From assembly GCF_032670585.1 (NCBI RefSeq), contig NZ_JAVQHL010000003.1, positions 1-64,000 on the forward strand: a stretch of 64,000 bases of DNA, given 5' to 3'. The stretch's first letter is position 1. Each line of letters starts with the position of its first letter. The notes under the pieces are model-generated. The model was given only the letters and a program-made list of their open reading frames with translations, was not told where the DNA came from and ran no database searches. This stretch comes from Ostreiculturibacter nitratireducens (GTDB lineage: Bacteria > Pseudomonadota > Alphaproteobacteria > Rhodobacterales > Rhodobacteraceae). A program made the position numbers and the translations under genes. This document shows positions 1 through 8,245 of this stretch, one piece after another.

Positions 1-90
1 CGAGAGCGGGAACCGGACATACATCATCACCGCCAGGCGGATGATCTCGGGGCTGGTCTTGAACCACTTGAACGGGCTGGCTTTGGTCAT
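1..90 (-). mobile_element. IS6-family transposase, N-terminal fragment
   Basis: Reading leftward from the ATG at 90, about 30 codons run off the window edge. They begin MTKASPFKWFKTSPEIIR and continue with an LAVMMYVRFPL segment. This is the usual N-terminus of IS6/IS240-type DDE transposases, which copy and paste the element through cointegrates. The catalytic domain lies outside the window, so intactness cannot be judged and no terminal inverted repeat is visible here. It abuts the left att-like repeat, as is common at island edges. Family call is from the N-terminal motif only. Confidence 0.75.
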
Positions 91-926
91 GCCGAGACGC
101 TACCGAGCCCCCTGCCCCGCCTCAAGCCTGGTTTCTTTGACAGTACCATCTTGGTTGCAAGTTGATAAGGGGGACGCTGCACTGGTGTTGGAAGCCACTG
201 CGTAGTGCCATTGTATCATGGCACGACTTATCCTCTCATAACATATCTTCGATACCGTCGAGCTTCGCCAGAGCAAACTCGCCGGGCTCATTGCTCGTTG
301 GGCAACTTGTAAGTTGATCGGCTTCCGCCACCGCTACGCGCTGGCCTGTTCTGTCACCTCTCCCTTCGCCTCCTGCTTTTTCGTTCTCTGTTCCGCTCGA
401 TAGCGATGGAAACAGCGCGCGCAGTTTTGGCGTTGTTGAAACTCAGGTCATTGGAAAAGCGTGGAAAAATCCGACCGAACCGAAATCGGCGAGGTTCGCC
501 CTAACAGAGACGGAGCGCCGTTCAGAGCCCGGAACGGGCCTGGCGCGCAGTCTCAGAGGTTCGGATGGGGGAGGCAAAGCCCTTTGAAAACACGACTATT
601 TCCGCGCTGCGATAGGCGCCTGTCCGTGTTTGCAACAGGGATGATGGCGGAGGGAGTGAGTCATCGAAAATCTCGGCTCAGCGTTCCGCAGGCAGGATCT
701 GGTAGAGCAGCACCAGTGCCCTCGTCACGGCGCGATTGTTAATCGTTTTCTCTCGCCTACTGCCGTGCGTATCTCCCTCGGAAGAGCGTGCTGACCACCT
801 CACGGCAAGTCCGTCGACGGACTCGCCTGAACGCGCACAATCGCGCAACCAACTGACTTGCCTCGCACTTTCTTTCACGCCTTCGTTTCGACGCAACCAC
901 ACCGAGTTGCTCAGATGGAGGAAAAC
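91..926. other. Intergenic island edge with left att-like repeat
   Basis: About 835 bases with no gene I can support on either strand. It holds the left copy of the long imperfect direct repeat (369-652). Downstream of it is a non-coding stretch leading to the ribosome-binding site GGAGG at 917-921 of the next gene. Short open frames in this stretch have no recognisable domains and poor start contexts. Confidence 0.6.
369..652. repeat. Left copy of tRNA-Ser-associated direct repeat (putative attL)
   Basis: This ~285-base segment aligns with 60220-60508 in direct orientation with scattered mismatches; I judge it clearly above 80% identical by eye. Long identical runs include the stretch from about 563 to 606 and 636-652. 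The last 8 shared bases (645-652) equal the 3' end of tRNA-Ser including CCA, read on the - strand; similarity stops immediately afterwards. That is the pattern expected where an element integrated at a tRNA 3' end. The repeat is much longer than a usual att core, so a shared downstream region or an older integration may be included. Confidence 0.7.
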
Positions 927-1130
927 ATGAAACGCAATTGCATGACTCAGAAGGAACTCGCCAACCGCTGGACCATCTCGCACCGCACCCTGGAACGGTG
1001 GCGGTGGGCGGGAGAAGGCCCCGCGTACATGAAGCTGGGCGGGCGTGTCGTGTACCGCGTCTGCGATATCGAGGCGTTCGAGCAAGAGGTCATTCAATCG
1101 ACGGCTGAACAGCAGATCACGGCGTCCTGA
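927..1130 (+). CDS. Small AlpA/MerR-type helix-turn-helix protein
   Basis: A 67-aa DNA-binding protein of the excisionase/AlpA type. It has a helix-turn-helix with the core TQKELANRWTISHRTLERW, followed by the wing region with YMKLGGRVVYR. Proteins of this type act as excisionases or as activators of phage and island genes. The start at 927 is chosen because GGAGG at 917-921 sits five bases upstream. It is almost identical in its first ~45 residues to the prophage early protein at 49508-49714, although the DNA has diverged. Being the first gene inside the left repeat, it is a plausible excision factor or regulator of the island. No recombinase is next to it. Confidence 0.8.
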   Translation: MKRNCMTQKELANRWTISHRTLERWRWAGEGPAYMKLGGRVVYRVCDIEAFEQEVIQSTAEQQITAS

Positions 1131-1287
1131 CGCCATCCCCGACCTCCCCGCCGCAAGTCACGCTCCAAAGCTCTGATTTGCGATGCATTTCGATTGCACC
1201 ACCTTCCCGGCTCGACTAGCCTCGTCTCAGGCCCAGTAAATGGGCGCGCATAGTTATCGTGCGCATCGCCCGAGCCGGGAGAGCGTG

Positions 1288-2175
1288 ATGGAAAACGACA
1301 GGTCGGAACTCCGCTGGGGCGTCGAGCAGCGCCTCGAGTTCATAGAGTTCCGCCTGTTCTGGGAGGGACATGTGAACCGCAGCGATCTGATGGACCAGTT
1401 CGGGGTCTCGGTGAACCAGGCGTCCACCGACCTGAACCGCTACATCGGCTTCGCACCGGACAACATGGTCTACGACAAGAGTGCGCGCACCTACGTCCGC
1501 GGCTCCGACTTCAAGCCGCAGTTTCTCGAACCCGACGCCAGCCGCTATCTCGCGCAACTGCGGTCGGTCGCCGACGGGATCCTCGACCGCGACGACGCGT
1601 GGATCGCCAACCTCCCGCCCTACGCTGCCGCCCCTACGCCGGTTCGTGGGGTCAATCCGGCAACTCTTCGTTCCATCGTGAGCGCCATCCGCGTGTCCGA
1701 GGCGATCGAGGTGAAGTACCAGTCGCTGTCCAGCCCCGAGCCGCGCTGGCGCTGGATCGCCCCGCATGCCATCGCGTTCGACGGGTTCCGCTGGCACACG
1801 CGGGCGTTCTGCCTAACCGATGATTGTTTCAAGGATTTCCTTCTCTCCCGGATCCTCGAAATCCGCGGTTCGCGCGAAAGCAAAGCATCCGCCGACGATG
1901 ATCGCGACTGGCAATCCGAGGTGACGCTGGAAGTCGGGCCTCATCCAGATCTCTCCGAAACGCAGGCGAAGGTGATCGCGCTCGACTACGGGATGCGGGG
2001 CGGCAAGGCGAAGATCAAGGTGAGGCGTGCGCTCCTCTACTATGCGCTCAAGCGGCTTGGACTCGATACTGCTCCCGAGGCGCGTGCGCCCCACGATCAA
2101 CAAATTGTCCTCATCAATCGCGATGAGATCATTAGCGGAATGAAGGCACGCGGTGCTCGGGAGAGCACGGCATGA
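1288..2175 (+). CDS. WYL-domain transcriptional regulator (BrxR/CapW-like)
   Basis: A 295-aa protein with an N-terminal winged helix (residues ~8-60, with NRSDLMDQFGVS as the helix-turn-helix), a central WYL-type domain (~130-210, including the IAPHAIAFDGFRWHTRAF segment) and a C-terminal extension. This architecture matches regulators such as BrxR and CapW that sit at the head of phage-defence operons, repress them, and are thought to sense a ligand through the WYL domain. I placed the start at 1288 because GGGAGAG precedes it and the upstream codons lack conserved character. It is the first gene of the same-strand defence operon that ends near 15.2 kb. Confidence 0.8.
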   Translation: MENDRSELRWGVEQRLEFIEFRLFWEGHVNRSDLMDQFGVSVNQASTDLNRYIGFAPDNMVYDKSARTYVRGSDFKPQFLEPDASRYLAQLRSVADGILDRDDAWIANLPPYAAAPTPVRGVNPATLRSIVSAIRVSEAIEVKYQSLSSPEPRWRWIAPHAIAFDGFRWHTRAFCLTDDCFKDFLLSRILEIRGSRESKASADDDRDWQSEVTLEVGPHPDLSETQAKVIALDYGMRGGKAKIKVRRALLYYALKRLGLDTAPEARAPHDQQIVLINRDEIISGMKARGARESTA

Positions 2176-2241
2176 GAGGGTCGATCTGGAAACGCAATGT
2201 CTTTGGCCGCGAACTGATCAGTTCATTTGAGGAGTGTGCCA

Positions 2242-4167
2242 TTGGGTAAGCAAGCCGCATTCAAGACGAACCCGGTCAGCCTGGAAGAACTCCTGCGCCA
2301 GTGCGGCAACGGCAAGATCCAGTTGCCAGACTTCCAGCGTAGCTGGGTCTGGGACGAGGAACGCATCAAAGGTCTGATCGCGTCGATCTCGCAGGCCTTT
2401 CCGGTCGGCGCTCTGATGACCCTTGAGGTCAAGCCGGGCGCAGCGGACACATTCGCCCGTCGACCGATCCAAGGTGCCGATGCGGCTGTTTTCGATAGCG
2501 CACCGGATCAGCTCTTGCTGGATGGCCAGCAGCGCATGACGTCTCTCTACCAGACCTGTCTGCGCCGCGAGGTGGTGCACACGGTGACCCCGCGTCTCAA
2601 GCTCGTGAAGCGCTGGTTCTACATCGACATGCGCAAATCGATGGACCCTTCCGAGGACCGGGAGAACGCAATTGTCTCCGTCCCAGAGGATCGGCGGATC
2701 AAATCCGACTTCGACCGCAAGGTTGAATTAGACCTTTCGACTGCGGAGCTCGAATACGAAAACCTGATGTTCCCGCTCAACCAGGTATTCGACTCGATGA
2801 ACTGGATGATGGGATTCTGGACCTACTGGACCCAAAAGGGCGAGTTGGAAAAGACCGAGTTCTTCAAGGCGTTCAACGAAAGCGTTCTTCAGAACTTCAA
2901 ATCTTACCAGCTGCCCGTGATCGCACTGAGCCCCGACACCTCGCACGAGGCCGTTTGTCTGGTCTTCGAGAAGGTGAACACTGGAGGCAAGCCACTCGAC
3001 GCGTTCGAACTGGTGACAGCAATGTATGCGGCCCGCGGCCATCGCTTGCGCGACGACTGGCTCGGCGCTGACGGTAAGCCGGGACTGCAGACCAGGCTCC
3101 AACTCTACGGCCGCGCAGCTGAGCAGAAGTTCGGGGTCCTCGAGAAAGTCGCCGCGACCGACGTGCTTCAAGCCATTGCGCTTCTGCACGGCGTCGAAAA
3201 GCGCGCGGCTGAAATCGCTGCCGGTCGCAAGGAGTCAGAGTTGTCAGCCGTCCGCGCCACGCGCCAGTCGCTGCTCGATCTGCCACTCGAAGCCTACCTA
3301 AAACATCGCGGCGCGGTCGAGGAAGGATTCAAGACGGCGGCACGTTTCCTCCGCCAGAACCACATCTACCGTGTTCTCGACCTGCCCTATCAGGGACAAC
3401 TTGTCCCCTTCGCCGCGATCCTCGCGATGATCGGCCCCAAGTTCGATCACGCGGCAGTGCGCGACCAACTCGCGCGCTGGTTCTGGTGCGGAATCTTCGG
3501 CGAACTCTACGGCTCGGCCATCGAGTCCCGGTTTGCCAAGGATGTACTGGAGGTTCCTGCTTGGCTCGACGGCGGACCGGAACCGAGCACGATTACCGAC
3601 GGGCGCTTCCGCCCAGAGAGGTTGCGCACCCTCCGCACGCGTCTCTCCGCCGCCTACAAGGGCATCCACGCCCTGTTGATGGCCGAAGGCGCGCGGGATC
3701 TCCGCTCGGGCCAGCACTTCAAGGACACGGTGTTCTTCGACGAATATGTCGATATCCACCACATCTTCCCGCAAGACTGGTGCAAGAAGCAGAAGATCGA
3801 GCCTAAGGTCTTCGACACCGTCATCAACAAGACCCCGCTCAGCTACAAGACGAACCGAATTCTCGGGGGCGTCGCGCCATCGGTCTACCTGGAGCGGCTC
3901 GAGACGGGCGGGAAGGACACGCCACCCATCTCTCGCGACGCACTCGACGAATATCTGGCTTCGCACGCCATGGATCCCGCCCTCCTGCGCGCCGATGATT
4001 TCGCGGGCTTTATGGCGGATCGGGAATCCCGGCTGCTCGCCATGATCTCGCGCGCCACCGGCCACGCCATTACCCGCGCCGATGCCACACCCGAGGAGGG
4101 CGAGGACCTTCCGCAGGATGACGAGGGTTTCGACCTGCCAGATCCCGATGCAGAGGAGGCCGCCTGA
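2242..4167 (+). CDS. DUF262/DUF1524 HNH nuclease (GmrSD-like)
   Basis: A ~641-aa protein. The N-terminal DUF262 (ParB/Srx-like) domain shows LPDFQRSWVWDEERI near residue 35, the LLLDGQQRMTSLY motif near residue 90 and FEKVNTGGKPL near 242. The C-terminal DUF1524 HNH domain shows HHIFP near residue 505 followed by INKTPLSYKTN. GmrSD-type proteins use NTP hydrolysis in the DUF262 part to control HNH cleavage of modified DNA; similar proteins accompany other defence islands. I chose the TTG at 2242, seven bases after GAGGAG; a TTG at 2227 is also in frame. In the operon it could cut incoming modified phage DNA, or serve as the nuclease arm of the system. Confidence 0.8.
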   Translation: MGKQAAFKTNPVSLEELLRQCGNGKIQLPDFQRSWVWDEERIKGLIASISQAFPVGALMTLEVKPGAADTFARRPIQGADAAVFDSAPDQLLLDGQQRMTSLYQTCLRREVVHTVTPRLKLVKRWFYIDMRKSMDPSEDRENAIVSVPEDRRIKSDFDRKVELDLSTAELEYENLMFPLNQVFDSMNWMMGFWTYWTQKGELEKTEFFKAFNESVLQNFKSYQLPVIALSPDTSHEAVCLVFEKVNTGGKPLDAFELVTAMYAARGHRLRDDWLGADGKPGLQTRLQLYGRAAEQKFGVLEKVAATDVLQAIALLHGVEKRAAEIAAGRKESELSAVRATRQSLLDLPLEAYLKHRGAVEEGFKTAARFLRQNHIYRVLDLPYQGQLVPFAAILAMIGPKFDHAAVRDQLARWFWCGIFGELYGSAIESRFAKDVLEVPAWLDGGPEPSTITDGRFRPERLRTLRTRLSAAYKGIHALLMAEGARDLRSGQHFKDTVFFDEYVDIHHIFPQDWCKKQKIEPKVFDTVINKTPLSYKTNRILGGVAPSVYLERLETGGKDTPPISRDALDEYLASHAMDPALLRADDFAGFMADRESRLLAMISRATGHAITRADATPEEGEDLPQDDEGFDLPDPDAEEAA

Positions 4168-4254
4168 ATGGATGTCATTCACAAGCGTCCCGTCCTTCGC
4201 GACCATCGGCTCGAAACCCGACTGCTGCCAAAGTTCTGCGAGGTTGCCTCGTGA
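4168..4254 (+). CDS. 28-codon bridging ORF between nuclease and helicase genes
   Basis: An ATG directly follows the stop codon of the DUF262 gene (TGA at 4165-4167). The frame runs exactly to a TGA at 4252-4254 that overlaps the GTG start of the helicase (GTGA). An AGAGGAGG ribosome-binding site precedes it. The 28-aa product begins MDVIHKRPVLRD and has no recognisable domain. It may be a tiny protein or simply a coupling device that carries ribosomes onto the weak GTG start of the helicase. Chance cannot be excluded. Confidence 0.35.
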   Translation: MDVIHKRPVLRDHRLETRLLPKFCEVAS

Positions 4255-7200
4255 CCAAGCTCGAAGACATCAGGAATGGAGCGTCGATTACTGGCGTGGT
4301 CCCGCACCAAACCGTCGAAGCAGTTTCGGTCGAATGGATAGGCGATCAGGCGATCAACCTCGTGTATCGGGTGCCCGGCGGGAGCGTTTCGGAGACCACC
4401 CTATATCGTGATGACGAGCACCGTCTCTCGGTGGAGCAGCGAGGTCGAGCTTGGTCCTTCGATGCAGACGGAAGTCTCCTGCGGCTGGTCACCGAAGCGA
4501 ACCGGATCAAGCTCGCACACTATTTCGATCCCTATCTGGCTATCCACACGAGCCTGGTCGATCCGCTTCCGCATCAGATCACGGCCGTCTACGGCGAAAT
4601 GCTGCCAAGGCAGCCGCTCCGCTTCCTGCTTGCCGACGACCCGGGAGCGGGCAAGACGATCATGGCAGGCCTGCTGATCAAGGAGCTCATCGCGCGCAGC
4701 GATCTCGAGCGCTGCCTCGTTGTCGCGCCCGGCAGTCTTGTCGAGCAGTGGCAGGACGAACTTGGGGACAAGTTCTCGCTCGAGTTCGACATCCTTTCCC
4801 GCGACATGATTGAGACCTCGCGGTCCGGTAACGTCTTCAATGACCGGAACCGCTTGATCGCTCGCCTCGATGTCCTCTCGCGGAACGAGGATCTCCAGCA
4901 GAAGCTCGCGTCCTCCACGGAATGGGATCTGATAATTTGTGACGAAGCTCACCGTATGTCGGCGAGCTACTTCGGCGGAGATGTCAAATACACCAAGCGC
5001 TACCAGCTGGGACAACAGCTTGGCCAGGTCTGCCGGCATCTGCTGCTGATGTCCGCCACGCCGCACAATGGCAAGGAGGAGGACTTCCAGCTCTTCATGG
5101 CGCTGCTCGACGGCGACCGCTTCGAGGGCCGTTTCCGTGACGGCGTCCACTATGCGGACAGCGCCGACATGATGCGCCGCCTGACGAAGGAAGAACTGCT
5201 GAAGTTCGATGGTAGACCGCTGTTCCCTGAGCGTCGGGCCTACACGGTCAAGTACGATCTCTCTCCCGAGGAGGCTGCGCTCTACAGCGCTGTCACCGAG
5301 TACGTTCGAACCGAAATGAACCGGGTCCAGCGGTTCGCCGAGCAAGACGGCAAGAAGCGCAACAATGTCGGCTTCGCACTCCAGATTCTTCAGCGTCGTC
5401 TCGCATCATCCCCTGCCGCGATCTACCAGTCCCTGAAACGCCGACGGGAACGGCTCGAGGCGGAACTCGCCGAAGCCAGGCTCGCGCGCAAGGGTGGACG
5501 CGCTGCTTTCGGCCAGCCGGACGTCTCGGACGAGATGCTAAAGAACATTGATGAGTATGGGCAGGATGAAGTCGACGAGATTGAAGACCTGATCTCAACC
5601 GGTGCCACGACGGCCGAAACCGTCGAGCAGCTCGAAATCGAGGTCCAGACCCTCAAGGGGCTGGAGATCATGGCGCTCGACGTCCTGCGCTCGGGCAAGG
5701 ACACCAAGTGGACCCAGCTCGACCGTATTCTCGACGATGAACTCATGATCGACAGCGACGGAAACCGCCGAAAGCTGATCATCTTCACCGAGCCCAAGGA
5801 CACATTGCACTACCTGCTGGAGAAGATCCGTGCACGGCTCGGGAAACCGGACGCCGTCGAGGTCATCCATGGCGGCGTCACGCGGGAGGAGCGTCGCAAG
5901 GTCGTCGAGCGTTTCATGCAGGATCGGGACATGCTGGTCCTGATCGCGAACGATGCTGCAGGCGAAGGCGTGAACCTTCAGCGCGGACATTTGATGGTCA
6001 ACTACGACCTGCCGTGGAACCCCAACAAGATCGAGCAGCGGTTCGGGCGGATTCACCGGATTGGCCAGACTGAGGTATGCCATCTCTGGAACCTCGTTGC
6101 CGCGGACACCCGTGAAGGCGAGGTGTACGCGCGACTTCTCGAGAAGCTCGAAGCGGCTCGGGAGGCCTTGGGGGGCCGCGTCTACGACGTGCTGGGTGAA
6201 CTGTTCGAGGGAACGGCGCTGCGCGATCTGCTCGTGCAGGCTATCCAGTATGGCGAGCAGGAAGACGTGAAGGCCAAGCTGTTCCAGGCCATCGATGGCG
6301 CAGTCGATCAACAGCATCTCCTGGATCTGCTTCAGCGCCGACAGCTGACCAACGACACGATGCCTGCGACCCGCGTTCATGAGTTGCGGATCGAGATGGA
6401 ACGGGCCGAGGCGCAGCGTCTCCAACCCCATCACATCCAGAGCTTCTTCGTCGAGGCGTTCAAGCACCTCGGCGGCCAGATCAAGCGCCGCGAGGAAGGG
6501 CGTTGGGAAATTACGCACGTCCCGCTCAGCATCCGGGAGCGTGATCGACAGATCGGCAGCGGCGCACCGATCCAGAAGAAGTACGAGCGCATCTGCTTCG
6601 AGAAGAGCAAGATCAACCAGCAGCCTGTCGCGGCCTTCGTCTGCCCGGGCCACCCGCTGCTCGAGGCTGTGATCAGCCTCGTGCGTGAACAGTACGACCA
6701 CCTCATGAAGCGCGGGGCTATCCTGGTCGATGACACCGATCCGGGCGAGGAGATTGCGGCGCTGTTCCTGCTCGAGCACAGCGTTCAGGACGGTCGCCCC
6801 ACGGCGACGGGCAAGCCTCACATCGTCTCAGAGCGCTTGCAGTTCGCTGCGATCGACCGGAACGGCGCCGCGACCAATGCCGGCATCGCACCCCACCTGA
6901 ACCTTCGCCCGGCGCGCCCCGAAGAGATTGCGCGCGTCGAGGATCTGCTGCAGGCTGACTGGCTGCGCACCGACCTCGAAAAGACCGCCGTCCGTTTCGC
7001 CACGGTCGAGCTCGCCCAGAAGCATGTCGCCGAGGTCAAGGCGCGTCGTATCCCCGAGATCGACAAGGTCGAGCAGGAGGTTAAGGCGCGCCTCAAGAAG
7101 GAGATCAACTACTGGGACGCGCGCGCCTTCGAGCTGAAGGAGGAAGAGCGTGCCGGCAAGAAGACGCGGCTCAACTGGCAGAACGCCCAGCGTCGGGCCG

Positions 7201-7763
7201 AAGAGCTCGCCGAGCGTCTGAAGCGCCGGCTGGAGGCGCTCGATCAGGAGCGCTTCATATCCGCCCAGCCGCCCCGCGTGCGCGGCGGCATGGTCGTCAT
7301 CCCGCGTGGCCTTCTGATTGCGCGCGCGCCGGCCGATGAGCTCGCCGAAACCGCGAACGGCTTCTCCGAGGATCCGGTCGCCCGGCGCAAGATCGAGATC
7401 GCGGCGATGGAGGCGGTCATGGCCGTCGAGCGCACTCTCGGGAACACGCCCACCGACGTCTCCGCCCAGAAGGTCGGCTACGACATCGCCTCCTACGACC
7501 CGAAGGCGGACCATCTGCGCTTCATCGAGGTCAAGGGCCGCATCGACGGCGCCGATACGGTGATGATCACCCGGCAGGAGGTCATCACCTCGCTCCACGA
7601 GCCCGACAAGTTCATCCTGGCCGTCGTCCAGGTCGAGAACGGCTTCGCCCGCGAGCCGCGCTATGTCCGCGGCGCCCTCGACACGCGCGAACCGCCGTTC
7701 GAGCACAATGCCATTCAGTTCAGCATCAAGAGCCTGCTCGAGCGGGCGGAGGTTCCGCGATGA
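4251..7763 (+). CDS. SNF2-like DNA helicase with C-terminal DUF3883 domain
   Basis: An 1170-aa superfamily 2 ATPase of the SNF2/RapA type. Motif I is LLADDPGAGKT (~126-136), motif II DEAH (231-234), motif III SAT (268-270), and motif VI QRFGRIHRIGQ near residue 595. A coiled, charged region follows. The C-terminus (~1075-1135: VGYDIASYDPKADHLRFIEV then VKGRIDGAD) matches DUF3883, a PD-(D/E)XK-related fold seen in defence proteins. GTG start with GAGG seven bases upstream. Such helicases translocate on dsDNA; in DISARM and related systems a SNF2 helicase discriminates self from foreign DNA. It overlaps the preceding 28-codon ORF and the next gene (ATGA). Confidence 0.88.
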   Translation: MTKLEDIRNGASITGVVPHQTVEAVSVEWIGDQAINLVYRVPGGSVSETTLYRDDEHRLSVEQRGRAWSFDADGSLLRLVTEANRIKLAHYFDPYLAIHTSLVDPLPHQITAVYGEMLPRQPLRFLLADDPGAGKTIMAGLLIKELIARSDLERCLVVAPGSLVEQWQDELGDKFSLEFDILSRDMIETSRSGNVFNDRNRLIARLDVLSRNEDLQQKLASSTEWDLIICDEAHRMSASYFGGDVKYTKRYQLGQQLGQVCRHLLLMSATPHNGKEEDFQLFMALLDGDRFEGRFRDGVHYADSADMMRRLTKEELLKFDGRPLFPERRAYTVKYDLSPEEAALYSAVTEYVRTEMNRVQRFAEQDGKKRNNVGFALQILQRRLASSPAAIYQSLKRRRERLEAELAEARLARKGGRAAFGQPDVSDEMLKNIDEYGQDEVDEIEDLISTGATTAETVEQLEIEVQTLKGLEIMALDVLRSGKDTKWTQLDRILDDELMIDSDGNRRKLIIFTEPKDTLHYLLEKIRARLGKPDAVEVIHGGVTREERRKVVERFMQDRDMLVLIANDAAGEGVNLQRGHLMVNYDLPWNPNKIEQRFGRIHRIGQTEVCHLWNLVAADTREGEVYARLLEKLEAAREALGGRVYDVLGELFEGTALRDLLVQAIQYGEQEDVKAKLFQAIDGAVDQQHLLDLLQRRQLTNDTMPATRVHELRIEMERAEAQRLQPHHIQSFFVEAFKHLGGQIKRREEGRWEITHVPLSIRERDRQIGSGAPIQKKYERICFEKSKINQQPVAAFVCPGHPLLEAVISLVREQYDHLMKRGAILVDDTDPGEEIAALFLLEHSVQDGRPTATGKPHIVSERLQFAAIDRNGAATNAGIAPHLNLRPARPEEIARVEDLLQADWLRTDLEKTAVRFATVELAQKHVAEVKARRIPEIDKVEQEVKARLKKEINYWDARAFELKEEERAGKKTRLNWQNAQRRAEELAERLKRRLEALDQERFISAQPPRVRGGMVVIPRGLLIARAPADELAETANGFSEDPVARRKIEIAAMEAVMAVERTLGNTPTDVSAQKVGYDIASYDPKADHLRFIEVKGRIDGADTVMITRQEVITSLHEPDKFILAVVQVENGFAREPRYVRGALDTREPPFEHNAIQFSIKSLLERAEVPR

Positions 7764-8242
7764 AGGATTTCGCCATTCTCGCCCCCGTTCCTCTGCGCCA
7801 CCTCGAAACCGGAAAAACCATCGCGGAGGAAAAGGGCTTCGTGGCATTTGGCTCCCGCAAGTGGGAACTGTTCCGCGATATCGATGAGCGCAGGGGCAGT
7901 GACCCTGTGCCCGTCGTCATCTACCCCTCGCACGAAGACGATCCAGCCAAGGTTTCCGCCATGGTTTCTTGGATCGGCTGGTACATCGGGAGCGAAGAAG
8001 CTCACAACGGACGGCATTCCCTCGGCATGGAGCATCGCCCGCCTTCGACGGAAGCGAACCCATCCGACAACAAAGGCCATTGGGCTGTCTTCTGGCACGT
8101 CCGGCAGCTCGTCCCGCTGGCGGCCTCCGACCGTTTTCCGATCTCGAAATTGCAGACCATCAAGGGCGGTTGGCGAAAGAACGCCCCGCCGCGCGGGCCC
8201 GAACTTGTTGCCGTGCCCACGTTCATCGAATTCCCGGAGTAA
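7760..8242 (+). CDS. Operon protein of unknown function, 160 aa
   Basis: Starts at an ATGA overlap with the helicase stop, so it is translationally coupled and very likely part of the same complex or pathway. The product begins MKDFAILAPVPLRHLETGKT and is rich in Trp and His (MVSWIGWYIG near the middle, WAVFWHVRQL later). I recognise no catalytic motif, signal peptide or membrane segment. In comparable methylase/ATPase defence clusters the small genes are often system-specific subunits, so an accessory or specificity subunit is a fair guess but no more. Confidence that it is a real gene is high; function is unknown. Confidence 0.75.
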   Translation: MKDFAILAPVPLRHLETGKTIAEEKGFVAFGSRKWELFRDIDERRGSDPVPVVIYPSHEDDPAKVSAMVSWIGWYIGSEEAHNGRHSLGMEHRPPSTEANPSDNKGHWAVFWHVRQLVPLAASDRFPISKLQTIKGGWRKNAPPRGPELVAVPTFIEFPE

Positions 8243-8245
8243 GCC

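Noticed and set aside
678..1136. - strand open frame covering the AlpA-type gene
   Set aside because: Shadow of the + strand gene; no ribosome-binding site or recognisable content.
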